DNA from: Cyanobacteriota bacterium
GTDB lineage: Bacteria > Cyanobacteriota > Cyanobacteriia > SKYG9
Direction: 5' to 3'
Length of the DNA: 5,201 nucleotides
Assembly: GCA_025054735.1 (NCBI GenBank)
Contig: JANWZG010000293.1
Coordinates: 1 to 5,201 of the forward strand
Below, one piece after another: positions 1 to 5,078 of the stretch. The position numbers and the translations under genes are program-made. Numbering within the stretch: position 1 is the stretch's first letter; each line of letters starts with the position of its first letter. The notes below the pieces were generated by a model, which saw only the letters and a list, made by a program, of their open reading frames with translations, made no database searches and was not told where the DNA came from.

Positions 1-2
1 CT

Positions 3-326
3 TCAAAGCTATCTTCATCGGTGTCAACGCCGTCAACATCCGTGTCGTTAATCGAATCACCCCTGCTCTCCAAGCCTACCGAACGACCAGCTACAGCAAC
101 AGAACCTGCTACCAAGGTAGGGCCTATCCATGCCTTAGCAGCGGCATCAAGGCAGCCATTCCAGCAATTTACTCCGACACGCTGGCTTGTCTTGGTTTCT
201 GCTCTATCCTTGCTCATCGGAGCAGGTGTTGGTCTAGGATTCCGAATCTGGCTGGCAACCAAAGTTGGAGTACCAACCTTGCAACCGGAGCAGTCATTTC
301 CGGAGCGTCCATGGCCTAGCTTTTGA
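3..326 (+). CDS. 3' part of an unrecognised single-pass membrane protein
   Basis: The reading frame is open to the left edge and stops with TGA at 324-326. A GTG at 21 could begin a 101-aa protein, but no Shine-Dalgarno lies before it and the frame stays open upstream (SKLSSS), so I treat the gene as 5'-partial. Numbering from that GTG, residues 1-53 are rich in Ser, Thr, Pro and Ala and look disordered. Residues about 55-79 (WLVLVSALSLLIGAGVGLGF and following) form one hydrophobic membrane helix. A short tail rich in Pro and aromatic residues (PERPWPSF) ends the protein. I do not recognise the family and see no catalytic motif. It could be a small membrane-anchored protein or the C-terminal end of a longer one. 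The -35 hexamer of the chlM promoter overlaps its stop codon. Coding status is moderately supported by codon pattern and the membrane helix; function is unknown. Confidence 0.55.
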   Translation, partial: SKLSSSVSTPSTSVSLIESPLLSKPTERPATATEPATKVGPIHALAAASRQPFQQFTPTRWLVLVSALSLLIGAGVGLGFRIWLATKVGVPTLQPEQSFPERPWPSF

Positions 327-351
327 CGGGTTATGGATGAAGTGATCTAAT
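323..351 (+). promoter_or_regulatory. Predicted sigma70-type promoter of chlM
   Basis: TTGACG (323-328, five of six to TTGACA) is followed after exactly 17 nt by TCTAAT (346-351, five of six to TATAAT), with an extended -10 TGa at 343-345. The expected transcription start is near 358, leaving a leader of about 68 nt before the chlM ATG. The -35 overlaps the TGA of the upstream gene, so chlM can be expressed independently of it. This is pattern matching only. Confidence 0.55.
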
Positions 352-367
352 CCAGAAGATATGGGCA

Positions 368-380
368 TAACCTATGGTTA
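368..380 (+). repeat. Short inverted repeat in the chlM leader
   Basis: TAACC (368-372) and GGTTA (376-380) are perfect reverse complements around the 3-nt loop TAT. The element lies about 10 nt inside the predicted chlM transcript and 45 nt before the start codon. It could be a small hairpin or a dyad for a DNA-binding protein. At 5 bp it is weak and may be chance. Confidence 0.3.
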
Positions 381-425
381 CGGGGATTGATAGAGTGTTT
401 ATGTGAGGAGTTCTAAGGGAGTGCT

Positions 426-1139
426 ATGGCAGCGTTAGATGAGCAGACCAGCGATAAAACAACGTTGGACGATAAGACGATCGTTCGCGACTATTTCAAC
501 ACCACCGGCTTTGATCGTTGGCGACGAATTTATGGTGATGGTGAAGTCAACGCGGTTCAGGCTGATATCCGTGTAGGACATCAACAAACGATCGACACAG
601 TGCTTGCTTGGCTACAAGCAGATGGTAATCTCTCTGGTCTGAGCATCTGTGATGCTGGGTGTGGTGTTGGCAGCCTTAGCATTCCCCTAGCTCAGCTAGG
701 CGCTACTGTGTATGCCAGTGATATTTCTGAACAGATGGTAGGAGAGGCGCGCAACCGAGCATTAACAACCCTAGGACAAACCGATAACCCTCACTTTAGC
801 GTTAGTGACTTAGAGGCCATCAGTGGTCAGTATCACACAGTTATTTGCCTAGATGTGTTGATCCACTATCCGCAAGAGAAGGCTGCAGAGATGATAGCTC
901 ACCTTAGCTCCCTTGCCAGCGATCGTCTCATTCTCAGCTTTGCACCCAAAACCTGGGCTTACACCATCTTGAAGAAGATTGGAGACTTTTTCCCAGGCCC
1001 TAGTAAAGCCACCCGCGCCTATCTACATGCTGAAGTAGACGTAGTTGGCATCTTAGAAACCAACGGCTGGACGGTAAAGCGTAATGCTATGACTAAAACT
1101 CGATTTTACTTTTCTCGCTTGCTAGAAGCAGTGCGGTAG
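426..1139 (+). CDS. chlM: Magnesium-protoporphyrin IX O-methyltransferase (ChlM)
   Basis: This 237-aa enzyme transfers methyl from S-adenosylmethionine to the 13-propionate of Mg-protoporphyrin IX, giving the monomethyl ester, the step after Mg-chelatase in chlorophyll synthesis. It is expected to be soluble or peripherally associated with membranes. The N-terminal segment VRDYFNTTGFDRWRRIYGDG (residues 20-39) is diagnostic of BchM/ChlM. The Rossmann SAM site is ICDAGCGVGS (74-83), with D99 in YASDISEQMV as the likely ribose-binding acid and CLDVLIHYP (141-149) following strand 4. Y36 and H147 align with Y28 and H139 of Synechocystis ChlM, which I recall as functionally important. The C-terminus TKTRFYFSRLLE is also family-typical. 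Length is normal (about 230 aa). The start is supported by AAGGGA at 415-420, five nt before ATG. No other chlorophyll gene is adjacent. Confidence 0.95.
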   Translation: MAALDEQTSDKTTLDDKTIVRDYFNTTGFDRWRRIYGDGEVNAVQADIRVGHQQTIDTVLAWLQADGNLSGLSICDAGCGVGSLSIPLAQLGATVYASDISEQMVGEARNRALTTLGQTDNPHFSVSDLEAISGQYHTVICLDVLIHYPQEKAAEMIAHLSSLASDRLILSFAPKTWAYTILKKIGDFFPGPSKATRAYLHAEVDVVGILETNGWTVKRNAMTKTRFYFSRLLEAVR

Positions 1140-1161
1140 TCCCACCATCGACAGGGAACCA

Positions 1162-1386
1162 TCAGTAGGCCAGCGTCTCCAACGTTTGGCGCAGATATCC
1201 CCGAACTTGGTCATCCAAGCTTAACTCTTGGTCATCCTGACGCGCATCACAATCCTGCTGCCAGCGGTGAAATCCAGAACTGGAAGCAATGACCTGCTTC
1301 AGGTTCTCCCACATTTCTGCATCAGAGGGTAGCGTTGTCAAGACGGGCGCACTGTAGTTTGCGTCGTAAGCAGGAAGTTTTGCCAT
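1162..1386 (-). CDS. Small unrecognised protein, 74 aa
   Basis: The frame encodes an acidic 74-aa protein starting MAKLPAYDANY and ending LRQTLETLAY. A GTG six bases upstream (1392) is in frame, but it lies inside the Shine-Dalgarno AAGAGG (1397-1392). That motif sits five nt before the ATG at 1386, so I choose the ATG. The protein has no signal peptide or membrane segment. Residues about 22-45 (DAEMWENLK and following, through GFHRW) look helical, an acidic stretch DARQDDQE (47-54) follows, and residues 56-73 look like a second amphipathic helix. I do not recognise the family; it could be a conserved cyanobacterial small protein. It converges with chlM, 22 nt separating the stops, with no clear terminator between. 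A predicted promoter and an HLR1-like element lie upstream. Confidence 0.75.
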   Translation of the reverse strand: MAKLPAYDANYSAPVLTTLPSDAEMWENLKQVIASSSGFHRWQQDCDARQDDQELSLDDQVRGYLRQTLETLAY

Positions 1387-1424
1387 AGTCACCTCTTAAA
1401 ATGGTTTTGTGCAGGAGGACAAGA

Positions 1425-1453
1425 ACTAAACCGTAAACTTAAAAGATTGTAAA
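1425..1453 (-). promoter_or_regulatory. Predicted promoter of the 74-aa gene
   Basis: On the minus strand, TTTACA (1453-1448, five of six to TTGACA) is followed after 17 nt by TTTAGT (1430-1425, four of six to TATAAT). The expected start is near 1418, giving a leader of about 32 nt to the ATG at 1386. The -10 is mediocre. A competing extended -10 (TGcTATAGA on the minus strand, just upstream) has no good -35. Confidence 0.35.
1436..1453 (-). promoter_or_regulatory. HLR1-like element (possible RpaB site)
   Basis: The minus strand reads TTTACAAT-ct-TTTAAGTT. The published HLR1 consensus bound by RpaB in cyanobacteria is two direct (G/T)TTACA(T/A)(T/A) half-sites separated by 2 nt. The first half-site matches 8 of 8 and the second 6 of 8. 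It overlaps the predicted -35, which would fit repression by RpaB. The same stretch contains an exact 8-nt direct repeat (GTAAACTT on the plus strand at 1433-1440 and 1449-1456, 16-bp period). AT-rich sequence makes chance matches fairly likely. Confidence 0.3.
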
Positions 1454-1509
1454 CTTTCTATAGCATAGCGAATTAGATGAAGAGGTGTGTGCTCTGTATA
1501 ACAATAGGG

Positions 1510-1519
1510 CCATGCATGG
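1510..1519. repeat. Perfect 10-bp palindrome downstream of the photolyase gene
   Basis: CCATGCATGG is a perfect palindrome 18 nt past the photolyase stop. A run of T on the transcribed strand (1523-1527) lies before it rather than after, so it is not a standard intrinsic terminator. It may contribute to a weak 3' structure or be a protein-binding dyad. Confidence 0.25.
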
Positions 1520-1537
1520 ATAGAAAAACCAGAAGAC

Positions 1538-2986
1538 CTACTCAGGATTTCCCAATCGACTAGCCTGATAAAGCTGCTTAAATCGCTTTTGTTGCACGGT
1601 ATGATCAACAATGGGCGGGGGATAGTTGCACCGCTCTCGTTCTAAAGGGGCTATTTTACCAGTTATGAGTGCCTCGGTCTCAACATAGCGCAGGTTAGGA
1701 AGCCATCGACGAATATAGTCAGCTTCAGCATCAAATTTTTGGGCTTGACTAGCAGGATTGAAAATTCTCAAGGGTCGTGGATCCATACCACTGGAAGCAC
1801 TCCACTGCCAGCCACCATTATTAGCTGCCAGATCTCCATCAATTAACCGCTGCATAAAATATTTCTCTCCCCAGCGCCAATCAATAATTAGATCTTTGGT
1901 GAGAAAACTAGCCACAATCATGCGGCAGCGGTTATGCATCCAGCCAGTTTCATTGAGTTGGTGCATGGCTGCATCAACGATCGGATAGCCTGTTTGGCCC
2001 GTGCACCAAGCCTGAAAGTGATCAGGATTATTTTCCCAGGCGAAGGACTGCCAAGAAGAACGATATGGCCCATCCGCCAATTGAGGAAAGAAATACATCA
2101 CATGTTGATAGAATTCACGCCACACCAGCTCCTGTTGCCAAACACGAATGCTGGCTTCAGCTTCAGAACTGCGGCTTTGCTCTAGAGCTGTGACCGTGGC
2201 TGCCCAGAGAGTACGAATGCCGATCGCCCCAAACTTCAACGCTGGACTCAACAGAGACGTGCCTGGCTGAGCAGGGAAATTACGCTGCTCTTGATAATCT
2301 GCAAGGGCAACATGACAAAATTCAGCTAGTCGGGCTTGGGCTGGCTGCTCTCCTGGCTCTAGGATAAATGGTCGATCCCAATGATATCCCAGTTCCTGAA
2401 CTGTAGGCAGCGGGATTACCCCTGCTTGGACTGCCTGAGTGTGTTCAATGTCTGAGAGTCCTGTAGCCAGTGCTGCTAGATTGGGTGCTGCGGGTTGAGC
2501 CTTGGCCTGTTTGCTCACATTACGCCAAAAGGGTGTGTATACCGTGTAAGGTTCATTATTGCCAGTGAGTATGGTTCCAGGGGCGTGCAGCAACTGATCC
2601 CAGGTAGTATGAACTGTGATTTTGAGCGTTTTAAGAGCTGATTCAACAGCACGATCGCGGGTTTGGGCATAGGGTTCTATGTCCAAATTCCAGCATACGG
2701 CCTGGGCCGTCAGTGCCTTAGCGAGTTTGGGAATAGCTGTCTCCGGTTGACCCCGCAGAATCAGCAAGTCACTACCAGCCTGTTGATAGCGATGCTTCAA
2801 AGCAGCTAGACAACCCATCATGTAAGCAACTCGAACATGGGCAACATCATCTCGTGCCAGAATGGTGGGATCTAGGCAAAATACACCGACCACCCGAGGA
2901 TAGCGCTGAGTGGCAGCCGTTAAGCCAAGGTTGTCTGACAGGCGCAAGTCTTTGCGATGCCAAAAGAGAGCAAGGGTTGTAGTCAT
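1538..2986 (-). CDS. phr: Deoxyribodipyrimidine photo-lyase (class I CPD photolyase, 8-HDF type)
   Basis: This 482-aa flavoenzyme uses blue or near-UV light to split cyclobutane pyrimidine dimers in DNA. The N-terminal antenna domain begins LFWHRKDLRLSDN (7-19) and carries YQQAGSDLLILRG (67-79). The helical FAD domain contains SLLSPALKFGAIG (244-256), WQQELVWREFYQH (283-295), TGWMHNRCRMIVASFLTKDL (347-366) and GDLAANNGGWQWSASSGMDP (384-403). By alignment to the Escherichia coli and Anacystis enzymes, the electron-transfer triad is W317, W370 and W393. The dimer-contacting residues are E286, W289, M356 and W395, and the FAD-contacting Asn is N389; all are present. Length and sequence closely follow the 484-aa Anacystis enzyme, so 8-hydroxy-5-deazaflavin is the inferred antenna. 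A cryptochrome is less likely given the conserved repair residues. Its ATG overlaps the kinase stop (ATGA, 2983-2986) and there is no obvious Shine-Dalgarno, pointing to translational coupling. Confidence 0.95.
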   Translation of the reverse strand: MTTTLALFWHRKDLRLSDNLGLTAATQRYPRVVGVFCLDPTILARDDVAHVRVAYMMGCLAALKHRYQQAGSDLLILRGQPETAIPKLAKALTAQAVCWNLDIEPYAQTRDRAVESALKTLKITVHTTWDQLLHAPGTILTGNNEPYTVYTPFWRNVSKQAKAQPAAPNLAALATGLSDIEHTQAVQAGVIPLPTVQELGYHWDRPFILEPGEQPAQARLAEFCHVALADYQEQRNFPAQPGTSLLSPALKFGAIGIRTLWAATVTALEQSRSSEAEASIRVWQQELVWREFYQHVMYFFPQLADGPYRSSWQSFAWENNPDHFQAWCTGQTGYPIVDAAMHQLNETGWMHNRCRMIVASFLTKDLIIDWRWGEKYFMQRLIDGDLAANNGGWQWSASSGMDPRPLRIFNPASQAQKFDAEADYIRRWLPNLRYVETEALITGKIAPLERERCNYPPPIVDHTVQQKRFKQLYQASRLGNPE

Positions 2987-4521
2987 GGGGCTGAGGTAGA
3001 TAGCGCATGGACAGATAATGGCAGGACTACAGTGAATGTACTGCCGTAGCCAGGTTGACTTTCCACTAGAATGTGTCCGTGATGAGCTTGGGCAATAGCT
3101 TGGGCAATAGCTAGCCCTAGACCAGACCCGCCCTTATGACGGCTGTGGGTACGAGATGGATCCACTCTGTAAAAGCGATCAAACAGGTGAGGAACCGCAT
3201 CGGCAGGGATGCCAATGCCAGTATCGATGACGCTAACTTGCAGATAGGGTGGCTTTAGGCGAGGTATGGCTTTACTAACAGCCAGGGCTTCTGGTTGGTC
3301 TAGACGATGGATGCGATGAATTTCCACACGAACTGATCCCCCAGACGGAGTGAACTGGAGAGCATTACTCACCAAATTAGTAAACAAGCGCGCTAGTTGA
3401 TTGCGATCGCCCCAAATGACGCATGCATCTGATGGCAAAGAATTGGTTGTGGTCAACGGGGTTTCAGCACTAGATTCCTGCTCACTGGAACTTACTCCCA
3501 AATCACCCTGGAAACTCAGGTGAATGGCCTTTTCCATGGCTCGAATCCGTTGCTCTTCTACAACATCCTTCAGCAATTCAACTAAAGAGACAGCCGCCAT
3601 CGTTGGCTCTAAAGTATTGCTATCTTGGCGGGCTAGAAATAGCAAATCATCAACTAAATGTCCCAAGCGTCGAGTTAGCCGCTCCACTACTTGAAGCTGT
3701 TGATGTTGAGTTGCAGGATCTATATCAGGATCCGTTAAAGCAACTTGCACTGTGGTCTGAATGGTAGCGATTGGGTTCCGTAACTCGTGGGATGCATCTG
3801 CTGTAAACTGTTTGAGCCGCTGATAGGAGTCCTGTATAGGCTCCATCGCCAGTCCTGAGAGCAACCATCCGATCGTGGCTACTGCTAGAACCATCAAGCT
3901 GATGCCCAAGCTTAAGTCCACTACTAACTGACGAGTTGGCTTAGTGACCTCAAACCAAGGATGGCTCACTCGCAAATAGCCCAGAACCTGATGCCCAATC
4001 TGAACTTTTTGCGTGACTTGGCGAAGCACAATAGTTTCAGGCATTAAGCTCCAGGTGTTTGATGGCAAGCTATTGCCGCCGTCATGCTCTCCAAGTGAGG
4101 CTAAACAGTCAGTCTCTAATGCCAGTGCTCCTGATGGTAGACACCGGGATACAGTCACCGTCTCGCTACTAACAGCGGGGTGCAGGGGTATGTTCAGCGG
4201 TTCTGTCAAGGTTGACCAGAGCAATTCTCCACGGGGGTTAAACCACTCTAGGTCAATGTGGTCATCGTCTACATCACCAGCATTATCTCGAAAACTGGCT
4301 TCTACATTAACCTGTAGTTCACCACCTTCTTGGTGAAAGTTGACTGGCTCAATAATGAGCGATCGCTGCACAACTTCAATGACATGATTGAGGGTGTCGT
4401 CAATGCGCTCAATCAGCGTAGACCTTACGTAGAGATAGATGCCACTAGCAAACAGTAGTAGCAAAACAGCCGTAGCAATCGTGTACCAAATAGCTAGCCG
4501 TCGCCGAGTTGCCAAAAACAT
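2983..4521 (-). CDS. Membrane sensor histidine kinase without HAMP domain
   Basis: This 512-aa kinase has a membrane helix at about 12-32, a periplasmic domain of about 165 residues, and a second helix at about 199-222. The DHp domain carries the H-box FTADASHELRNP with phospho-acceptor H245. The catalytic domain has the N-box (RLFTNLVSNALQF, N386), G1 (DTGIGI, 433-438), F-box (LFDRFYR, 446-452) and G2 (GGSGLGL, 464-470), so it should be active. Only about 22 residues separate the second helix from H245, too few for a HAMP domain. Oddities are a Ser/Thr/Glu-rich insert at about 341-366, an acidic patch with His at 79-90 (DNAGDVDDDHID) and a periplasmic Cys pair, C127 and C139. No response regulator is adjacent. 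It resembles orphan cyanobacterial Hik kinases; metal sensing of ManS type is only a guess. ATG 4521 is the first start after an in-frame stop; no clear ribosome site. It lies 30 nt after the 61-aa gene and overlaps the photolyase by 4 nt. Confidence 0.93.
   Translation of the reverse strand: MFLATRRRLAIWYTIATAVLLLLFASGIYLYVRSTLIERIDDTLNHVIEVVQRSLIIEPVNFHQEGGELQVNVEASFRDNAGDVDDDHIDLEWFNPRGELLWSTLTEPLNIPLHPAVSSETVTVSRCLPSGALALETDCLASLGEHDGGNSLPSNTWSLMPETIVLRQVTQKVQIGHQVLGYLRVSHPWFEVTKPTRQLVVDLSLGISLMVLAVATIGWLLSGLAMEPIQDSYQRLKQFTADASHELRNPIATIQTTVQVALTDPDIDPATQHQQLQVVERLTRRLGHLVDDLLFLARQDSNTLEPTMAAVSLVELLKDVVEEQRIRAMEKAIHLSFQGDLGVSSSEQESSAETPLTTTNSLPSDACVIWGDRNQLARLFTNLVSNALQFTPSGGSVRVEIHRIHRLDQPEALAVSKAIPRLKPPYLQVSVIDTGIGIPADAVPHLFDRFYRVDPSRTHSRHKGGSGLGLAIAQAIAQAHHGHILVESQPGYGSTFTVVLPLSVHALSTSAP
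3403..3410. repeat. HIP1 octamer
   Basis: GCGATCGC is the highly iterated palindrome typical of many cyanobacterial genomes. This copy lies in the catalytic-domain region of the histidine kinase gene, near codons 371-373. It supports the taxonomic assignment. Confidence 0.9.
4359..4366. repeat. HIP1 octamer
   Basis: This second exact GCGATCGC is within the N-terminal part of the kinase gene. Together with seven further CGATCG cores (478, 589, 920, 1978, 2221, 2652, 3870) it marks the window as cyanobacterial. Confidence 0.9.
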
Positions 4522-4551
4522 GCTATGCGCATCTAATTACGAAGCATCCAG

Positions 4552-4737
4552 TTATAAATCAGTAGCGCCGCCCATAGCGCCCATATCACTGTCCTGGGCA
4601 GAATCATCATCTGCTCGGTTATCCTGATCCGAGCGTCGTCTTCCAAACCGACCCTTGTTCACCCGTTTACGAAATTTACGGGCATACGCTTCATTCCGTA
4701 GCGCTTTTTCCTTCTTTAGGTTACGGCGTTTAGCCAT
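4552..4737 (-). CDS. Small charge-segregated protein, 61 aa, first gene of the kinase-photolyase operon
   Basis: The 61-aa product has a strongly basic first half (MAKRRNLKKEKALRNEAYAR to FGRRRS, residues 1-36, with many Lys and Arg) and an acidic, Gly-rich tail (DQDNRADDDSAQDSD, 37-51). The basic half looks like an amphipathic helix suited to RNA, DNA or ribosome contact. It is not ribosomal protein L34, L35 or L36 by sequence, and I recognise only a general likeness to small conserved cyanobacterial proteins of unknown function. There is no membrane segment or signal peptide. GAGAGGT at 4757-4751 is the best Shine-Dalgarno but sits 13 nt from the ATG, which is long. The gene ends 30 nt before the histidine kinase start on the same strand, so the two are probably cotranscribed. 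Coding is supported by the start context, charge pattern and operon position; function is not assigned. Confidence 0.8.
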   Translation of the reverse strand: MAKRRNLKKEKALRNEAYARKFRKRVNKGRFGRRRSDQDNRADDDSAQDSDMGAMGGATDL

Positions 4738-4778
4738 AGCAAATCTAGCTACCTCTCACATGACTATGCAGAAGAGAT

Positions 4779-4787
4779 AGTCTATCA
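4779..4787 (-). promoter_or_regulatory. Possible extended -10 for the 61-aa/kinase/photolyase operon
   Basis: The minus strand reads TGaTAGACT (4787-4779), an extended -10 with a four-of-six hexamer. No good -35 lies 17-18 nt upstream (GGCAAT or TGGCAA). Instead, one copy of the CAATTCCTG direct repeat falls there, as expected if an activator substitutes for the -35. The start would be near 4772, 35 nt before the ATG. Confidence 0.22.
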
Positions 4788-4796
4788 CACCAACAT

Positions 4797-4831
4797 CAGG
4801 AATTGCCAGTGGAGATACCAGGAATTGACCA
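4797..4831. repeat. Direct repeat pair, 22-bp period
   Basis: CAGGAATTG occurs exactly at 4797-4805 and 4819-4827. Each copy is followed by a similar tail (CCA at 4806-4808, ACCA at 4828-4831). The 22-bp period equals about two helical turns, which places both copies on one face of the DNA, 60-94 bp upstream of the 61-aa gene. This suggests an operator, for example for an OmpR-type regulator, but no known consensus is matched. Confidence 0.4.
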
Positions 4832-4860
4832 CAGACAATACCCACTCCCTTGCTAGGGTA

Positions 4861-4899
4861 AGCTCAAGTAAGGTCTGAAAAGACCGTGCACCAAGAGCT
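4861..4899. other. Two-tier hairpin with GAAA tetraloop
   Basis: GGTCT (4872-4876), GAAA (4877-4880) and AGACC (4881-4885) form a perfect 5-bp stem capped by a GNRA tetraloop on the plus strand. AGCTC (4861-4865) and GAGCT (4895-4899) can form an outer stem enclosing it. No U-tract follows, so it is not an intrinsic terminator. It might be part of an untranslated leader or small RNA, or chance. Confidence 0.3.
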
Positions 4900-4998
4900 A
4901 AGATTGCCACCAACAGTAGCTATAGAGGCATAATTGTTCAAAGACAACTCACACAGTCGTAATAGCATGGTAGAACTTGCTAACGACTCTACGAATAA

Positions 4999-5023
4999 CT
5001 CATTTGTATCAGCTCATTTGTAT
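4999..5023. repeat. Exact 11-nt direct repeat, 14-bp period
   Basis: CTCATTTGTAT occurs at 4999-5009 and again at 5013-5023, separated by CAG. It lies 56-80 bp upstream of the ATG at 5079, a common position for an operator. It could equally be a small slippage duplication. Confidence 0.45.
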
Positions 5024-5078
5024 TACTTACTACATTAGTTAGGCTCATAGCAACGTTGAATCTACTAGACAAAATCGT

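Larger units (their letters stand above)
4738..5078. other. Divergent intergenic region, 341 bp, non-coding
   Basis: This stretch separates the minus-strand 61-aa/kinase/photolyase genes from the plus-strand gene at 5079, so it should hold promoters for both directions. I find no convincing coding frame, tRNA or known riboswitch. It contains a 9-nt direct repeat pair, a hairpin and an 11-nt direct repeat pair, listed separately. No good plus-strand sigma70 promoter stands out. Confidence 0.7.

Noticed and set aside
1140..1161. Possible bidirectional terminator between chlM and the 74-aa gene
   Set aside because: The 22-nt gap contains no stem-loop with a T-run on either strand.
1426..1611. 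61-aa minus-strand open frame overlapping the photolyase 3' end
   Set aside because: It overlaps the well-supported photolyase C-terminus in another frame, has no recognisable motif, and its composition is not protein-like.
1758..2185. Two overlapping plus-strand open frames (1758-1988 and 1934-2185)
   Set aside because: They are antisense to the most conserved part of the photolyase gene and look like shadows of its codon pattern.
3085..3112. Tandem AGCTTGGGCAAT duplication in the kinase gene
   Set aside because: It encodes AIAQAIAQ after the G2 box, where kinases normally have a similar helix of the same length, so it fits family sequence rather than an inserted repeat.
4013..4336. 107-aa plus-strand open frame
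   Set aside because: It is antisense to the kinase periplasmic domain, Ser/Pro-rich in the way shadow frames are, and has no ribosome site.
4439..4627. 62-aa plus-strand open frame
   Set aside because: It is antisense to the kinase start and the end of the 61-aa gene, both better supported.
4921..4963. Plus-strand promoter candidates (TATAGA at 4921; TTGTTC at 4934 with a TAATAG-like -10)
   Set aside because: Neither has a partner hexamer of acceptable match at 16-18 nt spacing.
4967..5038. 23-codon open frame starting ATG at 4967 in the intergenic region
   Set aside because: It has no Shine-Dalgarno and no evidence of coding, and the 14-bp repeat inside it shifts frame between copies.
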